Shown one piece after another: positions 16,926 through 25,705 of a stretch of 33,229 nt of DNA. The notes beneath the pieces were generated by a model. That model was not told the origin of the DNA and did not search any database. It saw only the letters and a list, made by a program, of their open reading frames with translations. Origin of the DNA: Bacillota bacterium. Lineage in GTDB: Bacteria; Bacillota; Dethiobacteria; Dethiobacterales; Dethiobacteraceae. Where the stretch lies: contig JAAYKP010000061.1 of the NCBI GenBank assembly GCA_012522335.1, positions 1-33,229 on the forward strand. The letters are read 5' to 3'. A program made the position numbers and the translations under genes. Each line of letters begins with the position of its first letter. Position 1 is the first letter of the stretch.

Positions 16926-18771
16926 TTGCACATACTCCTTTATCTTCCTCGTCCAGCAGGACTGCCATACCGCAGCCCAAACAACCCTCACGACAATCTT
17001 TTGTTACCTGACCGGCTAAAGCGCGTTGATATTCACGCAGCAGATAGCCTTTACTGACGCCGGTATCAAAATGATCCCAGGGCAGCGGGTCCTCTGCCGC
17101 ATATGCTCTTTGCGCACAGCTTTCCAGATCCAGCCCATTTTCTTTAAAAGCCTGCTCCCACAATTCGTACGCAAAATGCTCGTCCCAGCCATCCAGTTTA
17201 CAGCCCAAAGCGGCGGCACGGGCCAGCACCGGCACTAGTTCGCGTCCACCGCGGGCGAGGGCAGCTTCTAACATACTGGTTTGGACACCATGGTATTGGA
17301 ACTGCACGCCGGGAAGACGCAAAGCTTGCTTGAGCAGCGCCTGTCGACGCAGCATCTCTGCTTGAGAAATCTGGCCAACCCATTGAAAAGGCGTATGTGC
17401 TTTCGGGACAAAGACGGAGACAGAAACGGTTACACGAGCCTTGCCGCGGCCGCTGCTCTGCTGATAAGCCTTTACCACCTTGCGCGCCAAGTCAGCTATA
17501 CCTAACAGATCCTCATCTGTTTCCGTTGGTAAGCCTAACATAAAATAGAGTTTTACACTGTTCCAGCCGGCGGCAAAGGCTTCTCGCACCGCCTGCAGCA
17601 GGTCTTCTTCCGTAATATTCTTATTGATTACATCCCGTAAACGCTGTGTACCTGCTTCCGGGGCAAAAGTCAGACCGCTTTTACGGACACGCTGCACCTG
17701 TTCTGCCAAGTCGCCGGAGAAAGAATCCAAGCGTAACGAAGGCAGCGAAAGTGAAACACCTTCTTGTGCCAGTTCAGCCCCTAATTCACAGACCAACTGC
17801 TCAATGCCGCTGTAGTCACCGCTGCTTAAGGAACTTAAAGCCATTTCTTCGTAGCCGGTAGACCGAACCATCTGCCGTGCCAATTTCTTCAAGGTATCCA
17901 CCTGACGTTCACGCACCGGTCGGTAAATAATCCCCGCCTGACAGAAGCGGCAGCCGCGTGTACAGCCGCGAAACAGCTCCAATACTAAACGGTCATGCAC
18001 TATCTCCCCATATGGCACGATAAAATCCGTAGGATAGGGAGCCTGATCCAGATCAGTAACCACGGCACGTTTCACTTTAGCCGGCAGGTCGGCAGCTGCA
18101 GCGACAGTACCCAGGTATTCTCCGGACTTACTGCGCTGTTCCCGGTAAAAAGAGGGCACATATACACCCGCAATCTCTGCCAGTAAGCGCAGTTTTTCCC
18201 CTCGGGCCGCCGTTTTATTCTCCGTCAGCAGCTCTAAGATCTGCGGCAGTGCTTCTTCTGCATCACCAATAACAAAAAAATCAAAGAAAGCGGCTAAAGG
18301 TTCCGGGTTAAACGCAGCCGGTCCGCCTCCCACCACCAGCGGATCGTCTTCACCCCTGTCAGCAGCTGTCAGCGGAATGTTGGCCAATGTCAGCATCTGC
18401 AGTATTGTTGCATAGGACAGCTCATACTGCAGGGTAAAGCCGACCAGGTCAAAGGCTGCCAGCGGTGTAACTGTTTCCAGCGAACAGAGCGGGAAAGACA
18501 GTTCCCGCATCATTCTTTCTGCATCGGGAGCAGGCATAAAAACACGTTCTGCCAGCCACTTCTCCTCCTGGTTGATGATATGATACAAAATCTTCAGTCC
18601 CAGGTGAGACATACCTATCTCATAGAGATCAGGAAAGGCCAAGGCTACACGCAGCGCAACTTCCTGATGATCCTTGACTACAGCGTTGACTTCATTGCCG
18701 AGATAACGGGTCGGTTTCTCTACATGTGGTAATATATGCTGCCAAAAATACTGTCGGTAATTGTTTTTCAT
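16909..18771 (-). CDS. TIGR03960 family B12-binding-like/radical SAM protein
   Basis: The 620 residues start with a cobalamin-binding-like domain (FPDLYEIGMSHLGLKILYHIIN, VGGGPAAFNPEPLA). A radical SAM domain follows with CTRGCRFCQAG near residue 270, whose three cysteines hold the SAM-binding 4Fe-4S cluster. The C-terminus adds a second cysteine motif, CREGCLGCG (about 595-604), perhaps for another cluster. The canonical His of B12 binding is not evident. Substrate and product are unknown for the family, although its constant link with rng and L21 genes hints at RNA or ribosome modification (inference). GGAGG lies five bases before the ATG. Confidence 0.9.
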   Translation of the reverse strand: MKNNYRQYFWQHILPHVEKPTRYLGNEVNAVVKDHQEVALRVALAFPDLYEIGMSHLGLKILYHIINQEEKWLAERVFMPAPDAERMMRELSFPLCSLETVTPLAAFDLVGFTLQYELSYATILQMLTLANIPLTAADRGEDDPLVVGGGPAAFNPEPLAAFFDFFVIGDAEEALPQILELLTENKTAARGEKLRLLAEIAGVYVPSFYREQRSKSGEYLGTVAAAADLPAKVKRAVVTDLDQAPYPTDFIVPYGEIVHDRLVLELFRGCTRGCRFCQAGIIYRPVRERQVDTLKKLARQMVRSTGYEEMALSSLSSGDYSGIEQLVCELGAELAQEGVSLSLPSLRLDSFSGDLAEQVQRVRKSGLTFAPEAGTQRLRDVINKNITEEDLLQAVREAFAAGWNSVKLYFMLGLPTETDEDLLGIADLARKVVKAYQQSSGRGKARVTVSVSVFVPKAHTPFQWVGQISQAEMLRRQALLKQALRLPGVQFQYHGVQTSMLEAALARGGRELVPVLARAAALGCKLDGWDEHFAYELWEQAFKENGLDLESCAQRAYAAEDPLPWDHFDTGVSKGYLLREYQRALAGQVTKDCREGCLGCGMAVLLDEEDKGVCASADMD

Positions 18772-18896
18772 TTTTCCTCCACCAGTTTGGACAAATATAC
18801 TTATCGCTTATTTTTCCCCTTACTATAATTTTACATGAATGCAGTGTTTCCCTGCCTATACTTTCCATAATCAAAACTCCCCTGCCGCAGCCTTAG

Positions 18897-18929
18897 AAAA
18901 AAGCGCCCTGCCTATTTATGACGCAGGGC
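18897..18929 (-). terminator. Terminator overlapping the end of spoIVFB
   Basis: On minus GCCCTGC, an 11-base loop and GCAGGGC are followed by GC and six T. The spoIVFB stop codon lies in the loop, so the stem uses the last codons of the gene. Confidence 0.82.
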
Positions 18930-19796
18930 AGTCCCAATGGTGGCATAAAGTCCCTCTTTAACAATGGTCTCTACAATTTCATCTTCCATCACTTCTCCTA
19001 TAACCCGACCTTCTTTATTGATTATCAGGACACGATGGAACTTTTTCATAGCAAAGTGCCGCAAAATATCTTTCATCGGGGTATCGCGCAAAGAGAGCAG
19101 GCTAACTAAGGGCATCACGCCCTGTTCATAGAGGATCCTTTTCTTTCTGCCCAAACCGCGAATAAAAGCATACATGGCGGCCGTTTTTTCTTTTTCGGAG
19201 GCGAAATATAAAAAAAAGGCGGCCGCCAGCAGTGTAAGGTGCAAATCACCTAAGTAGAAGAGATAGAGCGCCAGCACAAACAGCAGCAGTGCCAGTAATT
19301 GACTAATCCTGATGGCCAGTTCTGTTGCCTGTCGAAAGCCAAGCACCCCACTGAGACGGGCACGCAAAATCCGTCCGCCATCAAGGGGCAGAGCAGGTAA
19401 CAGGTTAAAGAAACCTAAAGTTAAATTACTGCGGATAAAAAGCAGTAACATTTTATGCTGCTGCCAGGCAGGATATTTAGCGTAAAGCAGCAGCGCCAGC
19501 GCTGCCAGTATAAAATTAAAAATGGGCCCGGCCAACGAGACCACACTCTCCACTTGTGGGTCTAACTCTAACACATCCTCCAGTTTGGCAACACCACCAA
19601 AGGGAAACAATTCTACCTCGCTCACTTCTAGACCTTGGGCCCGGGCTGTAAGCAGATGTACCAGCTCATGGGCTAATACCAAACCAAATAACATCAGCGT
19701 TTCACTAAAATAACCAAAAAAGGCCAGTAAAAACAGCAGCACAACAAACAGCCAATGAAAGCTAAAAGTAATACCGCCAAGCCGGAACAGTTTCAA
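18912..19796 (-). CDS. spoIVFB: Site-2 protease of the M50 family, SpoIVFB type
   Basis: In Bacillus, SpoIVFB cuts pro-sigma-K in the outer forespore membrane to activate late mother-cell genes. The 294 residues show several membrane helices, HELVH (43-47) zinc ligands and LPLDGG with Asp139 as third ligand. The C-terminal part (about 225-294) is a CBS domain, which binds ATP in SpoIVFB. The start is TTG at 19796, with AGGAGAGG seven bases upstream. It follows spoIVFA by 15 bases and ends in its own terminator. Membership of the sporulation branch is inferred from the CBS domain and from the SpoIVFA-like partner upstream. Confidence 0.88.
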   Translation of the reverse strand: MKLFRLGGITFSFHWLFVVLLFLLAFFGYFSETLMLFGLVLAHELVHLLTARAQGLEVSEVELFPFGGVAKLEDVLELDPQVESVVSLAGPIFNFILAALALLLYAKYPAWQQHKMLLLFIRSNLTLGFFNLLPALPLDGGRILRARLSGVLGFRQATELAIRISQLLALLLFVLALYLFYLGDLHLTLLAAAFFLYFASEKEKTAAMYAFIRGLGRKKRILYEQGVMPLVSLLSLRDTPMKDILRHFAMKKFHRVLIINKEGRVIGEVMEDEIVETIVKEGLYATIGTALRHK

Positions 19797-19811
19797 GAAC
19801 AGGCCTCTCCT

Positions 19812-20621
19812 TTAGTTGGTTTGATTGAGAAATTGTTCAGGATCTATCGGTTGTTTTTCCTGCCAGACTTCAAAATGAAGATGGCTTTCCCCCTCAACGG
19901 CTGCGGCGAGGCGGGCAATCTCTTCGCCTTTAGCCACCTGGTCACCGGCTTTAACAACAGAGTCTGTGACGCGGCCATAAATAGTTACTGTATCATCAGC
20001 ATGCTGGATGTAAACAGTCTCACCATAAACAGGATGGGCAGGATCTACCAACATCACCGTACCAGCCAGCGCTGCATAAACCGGAGAGCCGGGCTCTGCG
20101 CTGACATCAATGCCATAGTGCATTTCCACGTCATTAGTACCGGGGATGATTCGTACGCCATAGGGACTGAATAGTTCACCGTTAACGGGCGCAGTCATCT
20201 CCTCAGGCGCAGTAACTGTTTCCTTAGACAAAGGATCTTTTCCGTCGCTCTCCCGCTGCCGGCTAAAATCTCGCAGCGACTGCAGCACAGGCTGGACAGA
20301 AGCAGCAAGCTCTGCAGGATCTGTTTGCCTGACCGTCAGCTGGTAGGCCCAGTCCACTACACGATTTGCCAAGGGTGTGTTAAATAAACTAAGGACACCT
20401 AAACAGATCACGACAATAATAGCCGCCACCGTTTTTTGAAATTGATTTTCCCACCAATGTCTGGGCAGCAAAGCAGGGAGCTCCGGCACACGAGCTGCCC
20501 TGGATGTCTGCGCATAGCCATTGTAATAAGCGGCACTGCTTCTTGGCCGACGTTCCCGGCGCTGTTCCAGACGTTCCCGCAGACCAAATTGCGGTGCCTG
20601 CCAGCGGTGACCGTTTCTCAC
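19812..20621 (-). CDS. spoIVFA: SpoIVFA-like membrane protein with LytM/M23 domain
   Basis: In Bacillus, SpoIVFA anchors and restrains the protease SpoIVFB until a forespore signal removes it. The 269-residue protein has a basic N-terminal tail, one membrane helix (about 63-80) and a C-terminal LytM (M23) domain. Zinc ligands His168 and Asp172 (MHYGID) and His249 in HLH are present. The other catalytic histidine, normally in a YxHL motif, is Arg217 (YGRV). This suggests a binding or scaffolding domain without hydrolase activity. The start is GTG after a GGGGGGAG site. A large inverted repeat lies just upstream. Confidence 0.83.
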   Translation of the reverse strand: MRNGHRWQAPQFGLRERLEQRRERRPRSSAAYYNGYAQTSRAARVPELPALLPRHWWENQFQKTVAAIIVVICLGVLSLFNTPLANRVVDWAYQLTVRQTDPAELAASVQPVLQSLRDFSRQRESDGKDPLSKETVTAPEEMTAPVNGELFSPYGVRIIPGTNDVEMHYGIDVSAEPGSPVYAALAGTVMLVDPAHPVYGETVYIQHADDTVTIYGRVTDSVVKAGDQVAKGEEIARLAAAVEGESHLHFEVWQEKQPIDPEQFLNQTN

Positions 20622-20652
20622 TATACTCCCCCCTTAGAGGTTTGTCCTGATC

Positions 20653-20686
20653 CATGTATATTAACTTGTCCGCCAAGATATACATG
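20653..20686 (-). repeat. Large inverted repeat ahead of spoIVFA
   Basis: CATGTATAT (20653-20661) and ATATACATG (20678-20686) are perfect 9-base arms. Inside them CTTG (20665-20668) and CAAG (20674-20677) pair, with a TAA bulge and a 5-base loop. There is no T-run, so it is not a terminator. It lies 32 bases before the spoIVFA start, in the promoter or early leader, and could be an operator or a leader RNA hairpin. Confidence 0.6.
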
Positions 20687-20710
20687 TTTTTGTGGATAAA
20701 CATCATTAAG

Positions 20711-20741
20711 AAATCCACCTGCTGCCAACGGGTGGATTTTT
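20711..20741 (-). terminator. Probable terminator after rodA
   Basis: AAATCCACC (20711-20719) and GGTGGATTT (20731-20739) form a 9-base stem with an 11-base loop, 25 bases after the rodA stop codon. The downstream T-run on minus is short (TTTCTT). Confidence 0.65.
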
Positions 20742-20765
20742 ATGTGCCAATTATGCCGTTGTTGT

Positions 20766-21872
20766 TTAAAACATTAATTTCTGCCGCCGCATACCGATAT
20801 TGAGGACAACACCAATGGCCATCATATTCATCATCAGTGAACTGCCCCCATAAGACATAAAAGGCAGCGGAATTCCTGTGACGGGCATGATACCAATTGT
20901 CATGCCGATATTCACCAGAATATGAAAAGTCATCATTACTGCCACACCAATGCAGACTAACATCCCAAAAGTATCCTTAGCCAGAAAAGCCAGGCGGAGA
21001 ATGCGGAGAATTAAAAAAGTGTAAAGCAGAATTAAAATCACACTGCCTACAAAGCCTGTCGCCTCAGCATATGCCGAAAAAACAAAGTCTGTATGCTGCT
21101 CCAATAAAAAGTTTAAAGCATTTTGTGTGCCGGGGGCAAAAAGTCCCTTACCCTGTAACCCACCGGAACCTACAGCAATTAACGACTGGATGATTTGATA
21201 ACCGTCATTGAGAGGATCAAGGTAGGGATTAATAAAGATAATCAAGCGTTTTTTTTGATAATCCTTAAGCAAAAGCCACAGTGCCGGGGCTCCGATGGCC
21301 AAGCCAATACCGGCATAGGTCAGTAAATGCTGTACTCTGAGACCGGCCATATAAAGCATGCCAAACAAAATGACAGTAAAAACCAGTGAAGTGCCTAAAT
21401 CCGGCTGCAAAAAAACTAATCCCATGGGGAGGGCAACATGAAAAAAGGCCGGAATTGCACTGGACATATCCTCAAAATTTCCTTCCTGTGCTGATAATAA
21501 GCGAGCCAGGGAAATAATGATACCCAGTTTGGCAAACTCGGACGGCTGCAGCTCAAAAAAACCTAGATCTATCCAGCGCTGTGCGCCGCCGCCTTTAGAC
21601 CCGATGAAAAGCACGGCCACAAGCATCGCTACTATAGCCAGATACATAATGGGTGCCAGGCGAAAAAAATAGGTGTAATCAATACTTAAGATAAACAGCA
21701 TGGCTACAAAACCAACGGCAAAGCGTATCAGCTGTCGCTTGGCAAAATATAGTGGATCTCCTGTTATATTAATGGTAGTACTGGTAATAATTAGCAAACT
21801 GACTGCTACAATAGTACACACTAAAATCAGCAGCAGCCAGTCGAAATTGCGCAGCAATCTGCGGTCAAACAC
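20766..21872 (-). CDS. rodA: Peptidoglycan polymerase RodA (SEDS family)
   Basis: RodA polymerises lipid II into glycan strands during cell elongation, together with the transpeptidase PBP2. About ten membrane helices are evident. SEDS signatures include GGGAQRWIDLGFFELQPSEFAKL, FLQPDLGTSLVF with the key Asp, and the C-terminal PLPFMSYGGSSL. From the GTG at 21872, which has GAGGTG five bases upstream, the protein has 368 residues. The ATG at 21899 lacks a ribosome site. The gene is alone between two terminators. Its PBP2 partner, mrdA, lies 2 kb upstream with the Min genes between them. Confidence 0.95.
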   Translation of the reverse strand: MFDRRLLRNFDWLLLILVCTIVAVSLLIITSTTINITGDPLYFAKRQLIRFAVGFVAMLFILSIDYTYFFRLAPIMYLAIVAMLVAVLFIGSKGGGAQRWIDLGFFELQPSEFAKLGIIISLARLLSAQEGNFEDMSSAIPAFFHVALPMGLVFLQPDLGTSLVFTVILFGMLYMAGLRVQHLLTYAGIGLAIGAPALWLLLKDYQKKRLIIFINPYLDPLNDGYQIIQSLIAVGSGGLQGKGLFAPGTQNALNFLLEQHTDFVFSAYAEATGFVGSVILILLYTFLILRILRLAFLAKDTFGMLVCIGVAVMMTFHILVNIGMTIGIMPVTGIPLPFMSYGGSSLMMNMMAIGVVLNIGMRRQKLMF

Positions 21873-21952
21873 ATTCCCACCTCTGATCTGTCTATACATC
21901 TATAAAAGTTGGGAAAAAAGCAATTCAGGGCTGAGATAATTTCCTGTCCGAG

Positions 21953-21979
21953 AAAAAATAAGTGCAGGTAAACCTGCAC
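21953..21979 (-). terminator. Terminator after minE
   Basis: On minus GTGCAGG-TTTA-CCTGCAC is a 7-base stem with a 4-base loop followed by TTATTTTTT. It lies about 60 bases after minE and ends the min operon. Confidence 0.9.
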
Positions 21980-22039
21980 CTTTATTATACGGCAAGTTAA
22001 TCATTACGTAAAGCGGAAGCTGCACCTTACAACATTTAA

Positions 22040-22306
22040 CTACACATTGCGACGTATCGATTTGATAGCTAAATTTGCTTCTAAAACAGCTGTGCCCTCA
22101 CTACGGTGCATTTTAATCTGTGTCTGCTTTTCATCAATATCCATATACTTGGAAATAACCTGGATCATCTCTTCTTTTATCTTATCAAGGAACTCCGGAG
22201 AAACACTGGCTCGGTCGTGGACAAGCACCAGTCGCAAACGCTCTTTGGCTACATCTTTACTGTCCTGTCTGCCGGTTAAGATGTTAAGCAAAGCTCTCAG
22301 GTTCAT
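22040..22306 (-). CDS. minE: Division-site topological factor MinE
   Basis: MinE stimulates the MinD ATPase and drives pole-to-pole oscillation, keeping division at mid-cell. The 88 residues carry the anti-MinCD segment (KERLRLVLVHDRA) and the dimerising C-terminal half. An AAGGAAGTG site precedes the ATG, 14 bases after minD. The presence of MinE rather than reliance on DivIVA alone is typical of many Clostridia but not of Bacillus. Confidence 0.96.
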   Translation of the reverse strand: MNLRALLNILTGRQDSKDVAKERLRLVLVHDRASVSPEFLDKIKEEMIQVISKYMDIDEKQTQIKMHRSEGTAVLEANLAIKSIRRNV

Positions 22307-22320
22307 ATTCCACTTCCTTT

Positions 22321-23118
22321 CTACCCACCAAAGCCGATCAGCCTTTTCAACCGGCTAAAGAATGAGTGGTGCTGATGCAGATCTAAAAACGATACAGTTT
22401 CACCCAGCAGCCTTTGCACTACATTACGGTAAGCTTGTCCTGCCAAAGAGTTATTATTGGTGACCACCGGTTCACCGCGGTTTGTAGAAATGATTATTTT
22501 TTCATCGTCCGGGATAACGCCGATAAGTTCGATGGCTAAAATTTCTACAATATCATCAATATCCATCATGTCACCACGTTTAACCATGTCTGGCCGCAGC
22601 CGATTAATCAGCAGCCGTGAAAGCTTTATTTCTGCTGCTTCCAGCAGACCAATAATCCGGTCTGCGTCACGAACGGCAGAAACCTCCGGGGTAGTAACGA
22701 TAACAGCCTGATCAGCCCCGGCGATAGCATTGCGGAAACCCTGCTCGATACCCGCCGGGCAGTCTACCAGAATAAAATCAAATTCTTGCTTTAATTCTTC
22801 ACACAGCTTTTGCATCTGCTCAGGGCTGACTGCATTTTTATCCCTGGTCTGGGCTGCCGGCAAGAGGAAAAGATTATCATGACGTTTATCACGAATTAAA
22901 GCCTGTTTAGTGCGGCAGTTCCCCTCTACCACATCTACCAGGTCATAGACAATTCTGTTTTCTAACCCCATAACCACATCCAGGTTCCGTAACCCGATAT
23001 CGGCATCAATCAGGACTACATTCTTGTTTTTCATGGCTAAACCAACGCCCAGATTAGCGGTCGTGGTAGTTTTGCCTACTCCGCCTTTACCGGAAGTAAT
23101 GACAATCACTTCACCCAT
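22321..23118 (-). CDS. minD: Septum-site ATPase MinD
   Basis: MinD is a dimerising ATPase that sits on the membrane and recruits MinC. The deviant Walker A GKGGVGKTTTT (10-20), DADIGLRNLD and LVDCPAGIE motifs are intact. The C-terminus FFSRLKRLIGFGG is the amphipathic membrane-targeting helix. The ATG at 23118 has GAGGAG eight bases upstream (265 residues); an in-frame GTG at 23127 is too close to that site. Confidence 0.97.
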   Translation of the reverse strand: MGEVIVITSGKGGVGKTTTTANLGVGLAMKNKNVVLIDADIGLRNLDVVMGLENRIVYDLVDVVEGNCRTKQALIRDKRHDNLFLLPAAQTRDKNAVSPEQMQKLCEELKQEFDFILVDCPAGIEQGFRNAIAGADQAVIVTTPEVSAVRDADRIIGLLEAAEIKLSRLLINRLRPDMVKRGDMMDIDDIVEILAIELIGVIPDDEKIIISTNRGEPVVTNNNSLAGQAYRNVVQRLLGETVSFLDLHQHHSFFSRLKRLIGFGG

Positions 23119-23151
23119 ATTTTCCACTCCTCTTCAGATGATCAGACTTGG

Positions 23152-23817
23152 CTAGGAACCCAGCTTGGTTGTAACTGCCGCAATCATTATGCCTAAGTCG
23201 CTAACATACGCATATTCGGGCTGCTCCGGCAGCTCGGAATCATCCGGCGCCCGGGAGATAATATCGGCAATGCGCAGCTGTGTTGGAGCCAGGCGCAGAG
23301 CCACCACCGAGGCGCCGCGGTCTCCATTGACACCGGCGTGAGCAATCCCCCGCAAAGTACCAAAGACAAAGATGTCCCCGTCAGCAACTATTTCAGCCCC
23401 GGGATTCACATCCCCCAGTACAATTACATGACCGGGAAAGCGAACATACTGCCCTGAACGCAGTGTGCGTTTAATTACTATAGCACGACCTTCTTTAAAA
23501 CCGTCCAGGCGCAAATCATCCGTTTCACCCTGCCTACGTGCCGCTGCCACGGCAGGCGGACGTTCGGCAGCCGATTGTATTGCTGTTAGGTGGAGACGGC
23601 TGTTTTGCTTAATTACATCACATAGTGCCTGTTTCTCTGCTTCTGTTATTTCTCGCTGCCCCACATCAATACGTACAGGAGCCTCGCCAAAAAAGGCAGC
23701 TCTTTTTTTAAGGCGTTTCGCCAAGTCAGACAAAATGTCGCTAAACTCTGCATGGTCTAAGCAATAAATAGTTACACCGTCTCTATTACCCTTAAACTCC
23801 ACCGTTTGCTTACTCAT
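23152..23817 (-). CDS. minC: Septum-site inhibitor MinC
   Basis: MinC blocks FtsZ ring formation where MinD places it. The 222 residues have an N-terminal FtsZ-inhibiting domain and a C-terminal beta-helix with the glycine-rich RFPGHVIVLGDVNPGAE run that binds MinD. GGAGG lies five bases before the ATG at 23817, which I prefer to the GTG at 23829. It begins the minCDE operon. Confidence 0.95.
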   Translation of the reverse strand: MSKQTVEFKGNRDGVTIYCLDHAEFSDILSDLAKRLKKRAAFFGEAPVRIDVGQREITEAEKQALCDVIKQNSRLHLTAIQSAAERPPAVAAARRQGETDDLRLDGFKEGRAIVIKRTLRSGQYVRFPGHVIVLGDVNPGAEIVADGDIFVFGTLRGIAHAGVNGDRGASVVALRLAPTQLRIADIISRAPDDSELPEQPEYAYVSDLGIMIAAVTTKLGS

Positions 23818-23845
23818 AATTTCCTCCACTGCACTAGCTGTGTCA

Positions 23846-23873
23846 CAGATAGTTTTTCGTCAATCATTGTCAA
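23846..23873 (-). promoter_or_regulatory. Possible min operon promoter
   Basis: On minus a perfect TTGACA (23868-23873) is followed after 16 bases by a poor -10 box TATCTG (23846-23851). The upstream mrdA terminator makes a promoter here necessary, but the -10 is weak. Confidence 0.4.
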
Positions 23874-23893
23874 ATTCCTGCAAAACCATTACT

Positions 23894-23917
23894 AAAAACC
23901 ACGGGAGAGTCCCGTGG
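23894..23917 (-). terminator. Terminator after mrdA
   Basis: On minus CCACGGGA-CTC-TCCCGTGG is an 8-base perfect stem followed by five T, four bases after the mrdA stop codon. It ends the mreBCD-mrdA operon. Confidence 0.92.
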
Positions 23918-23920
23918 CTG

Positions 23921-25705
23921 CTATGCTTCTTCCTCCTGGGGTGCAAAATATTCTTCAAAAATAAGTTTTGCTACAGGAACACCACCATCTCCACCAAGAC
24001 CGCCGTTTTCCACAATAACAGCCAAGGCCACTTCCGGCTTTTCTGCAGGTGCATAACCAACAAATAAGCTGTGGGAGATCTTTCCCGGGCTTACTTGTGC
24101 CGAACCGGTTTTACCGGCAACCTTAACAGGCAGAGTCCGTAAAACAGAGCCGGTACCGCCGATCTCCGTTACGGCTTCCATGCCGGTGCGTACAATCTCC
24201 CAATTCTTCTCGTCATAGGGCAGAGTCTTAAGCACCTCAGGTTTGGCTTCATAAACTACTTTACCCTGACTGTTGACAGCCTTATCTACCAAATAAGGGC
24301 GGTAATGAGTACCACCATTGGCAAAAATGGCCGCGTAATTTGCCAGCTGCAGAGGCGTAATGGCATGACCCTGACCAATGGTAGCCGTTAGCACATCGCC
24401 GGGCATAAAATTGCTGCGCCGTTCCTTAGAATCAATGACCCCGGCCACCTCGCCGCGCAGATCAGTTAGTCCGGTAACTTGACCAAAACCAAAATCCTTG
24501 GCATAAGCCGCTAAACGCTCGATCCCTAAACGATAACCCATTTCATAAAAGAAAATATTGCATGATTTTTGCAGCGCCCCGACAACATTTAAACTGCCAT
24601 GGGCAGTGCCGGCATAGCAGCGGCGGCGGTCGCGGCCAAAGAAGGATTTCACACCTAAACAGGTGACGCGTGAATTACCTGTAATCACACCTTCTTCCAG
24701 AGCGGCCATGGCGCCGACAAGTTTAAAAGTAGACCCTACCGGATAAGTGCCCTGGATAGCCTTGTTAACTTCCGGTTTATCGGGATCGGCTTGAATCTCA
24801 TTATAATCCTGAAAAAATGTATTGGGATTAAAGGCAGGATAACTGGCTATGGCTAAAATGCCGCCTGAATTAGGGTCCAGTGCCACCACAGCACCCCTAC
24901 TGGCCTGCGTATTGCCTTTTTCCCGCAAATCAGCAATCACCTGAGCCAGTGCGCGCTCAGCAATATCCTGCAGCCGTGCATCTAAAGTCAGTATCAGGTC
25001 GCTGCCGGCAACCGGTTCCGTTCGCTCTAAAACACGTACCCGATTACCGAAACGATCAGTTTCAACACGCAAAATGCCGTCCTGACCGCGCAAATACTGC
25101 TCGTATGTTGCTTCCAGTCCTGCCTGACCAATAATATCTGTAAAGCGATAGCCTTCAGCTTTCATTGCTTCATATTGATAGTCACGAATGACGCCAACAT
25201 AACCTAAAACGTGCGCCGCTAAGGTCTGTAAAGGATATTCCCGGACCGGCTGCGTTTCAATAATTACACCAGGTAAATCCATCGCCCTTTCCTCCAGCTG
25301 CGCCACTATTTCCGGAGAAACATCATTGGCGATCCGAATCGGGGCAAACCTTTTATACTGCTGCTTTAATATTTTCTCCTGTATTTCCTCTTTCTCGATC
25401 CCCAGGGTCTGACTAAGATAGTCAATCACCTCAGCTGCCTTTTTGCGATCCAGATCCAGCAGAGAAACAGAAAAACCAGGCCGATTAGTGGCAAGACTGA
25501 TGCCGTTGCGGTCACGTATTTCACCACGGGTTGCAGTTATGGGTAAATCGCGCAGACGGTTATTTTCTGCCTGTACCAAATAGTGATCGTATTTATATAT
25601 CTGCAGCCAAGCTAAACGTGCCGTTAAAAGCAGAGCAACGAAAACAACAGCAAAAGTAAAGACACGCAGTCTTTTTTGCAGCGATTTGCTCATCGTTTCA
25701 CTCAC
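23921..25705 (-). CDS. mrdA: Penicillin-binding protein 2, transpeptidase
   Basis: PBP2 cross-links peptidoglycan during rod elongation, working with RodA and MreBCD. The 594 residues have one N-terminal membrane helix (about 14-32), a dimerisation/pedestal domain and a transpeptidase domain. The active site is GSTFK (Ser about 323), SCN (about 378) and KTGSAQ (about 533). The GTG start at 25705 overlaps the mreD stop (GTGA). An ATG four codons further in is the alternative. Confidence 0.95.
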   Translation of the reverse strand: MSETMSKSLQKRLRVFTFAVVFVALLLTARLAWLQIYKYDHYLVQAENNRLRDLPITATRGEIRDRNGISLATNRPGFSVSLLDLDRKKAAEVIDYLSQTLGIEKEEIQEKILKQQYKRFAPIRIANDVSPEIVAQLEERAMDLPGVIIETQPVREYPLQTLAAHVLGYVGVIRDYQYEAMKAEGYRFTDIIGQAGLEATYEQYLRGQDGILRVETDRFGNRVRVLERTEPVAGSDLILTLDARLQDIAERALAQVIADLREKGNTQASRGAVVALDPNSGGILAIASYPAFNPNTFFQDYNEIQADPDKPEVNKAIQGTYPVGSTFKLVGAMAALEEGVITGNSRVTCLGVKSFFGRDRRRCYAGTAHGSLNVVGALQKSCNIFFYEMGYRLGIERLAAYAKDFGFGQVTGLTDLRGEVAGVIDSKERRSNFMPGDVLTATIGQGHAITPLQLANYAAIFANGGTHYRPYLVDKAVNSQGKVVYEAKPEVLKTLPYDEKNWEIVRTGMEAVTEIGGTGSVLRTLPVKVAGKTGSAQVSPGKISHSLFVGYAPAEKPEVALAVIVENGGLGGDGGVPVAKLIFEEYFAPQEEEA

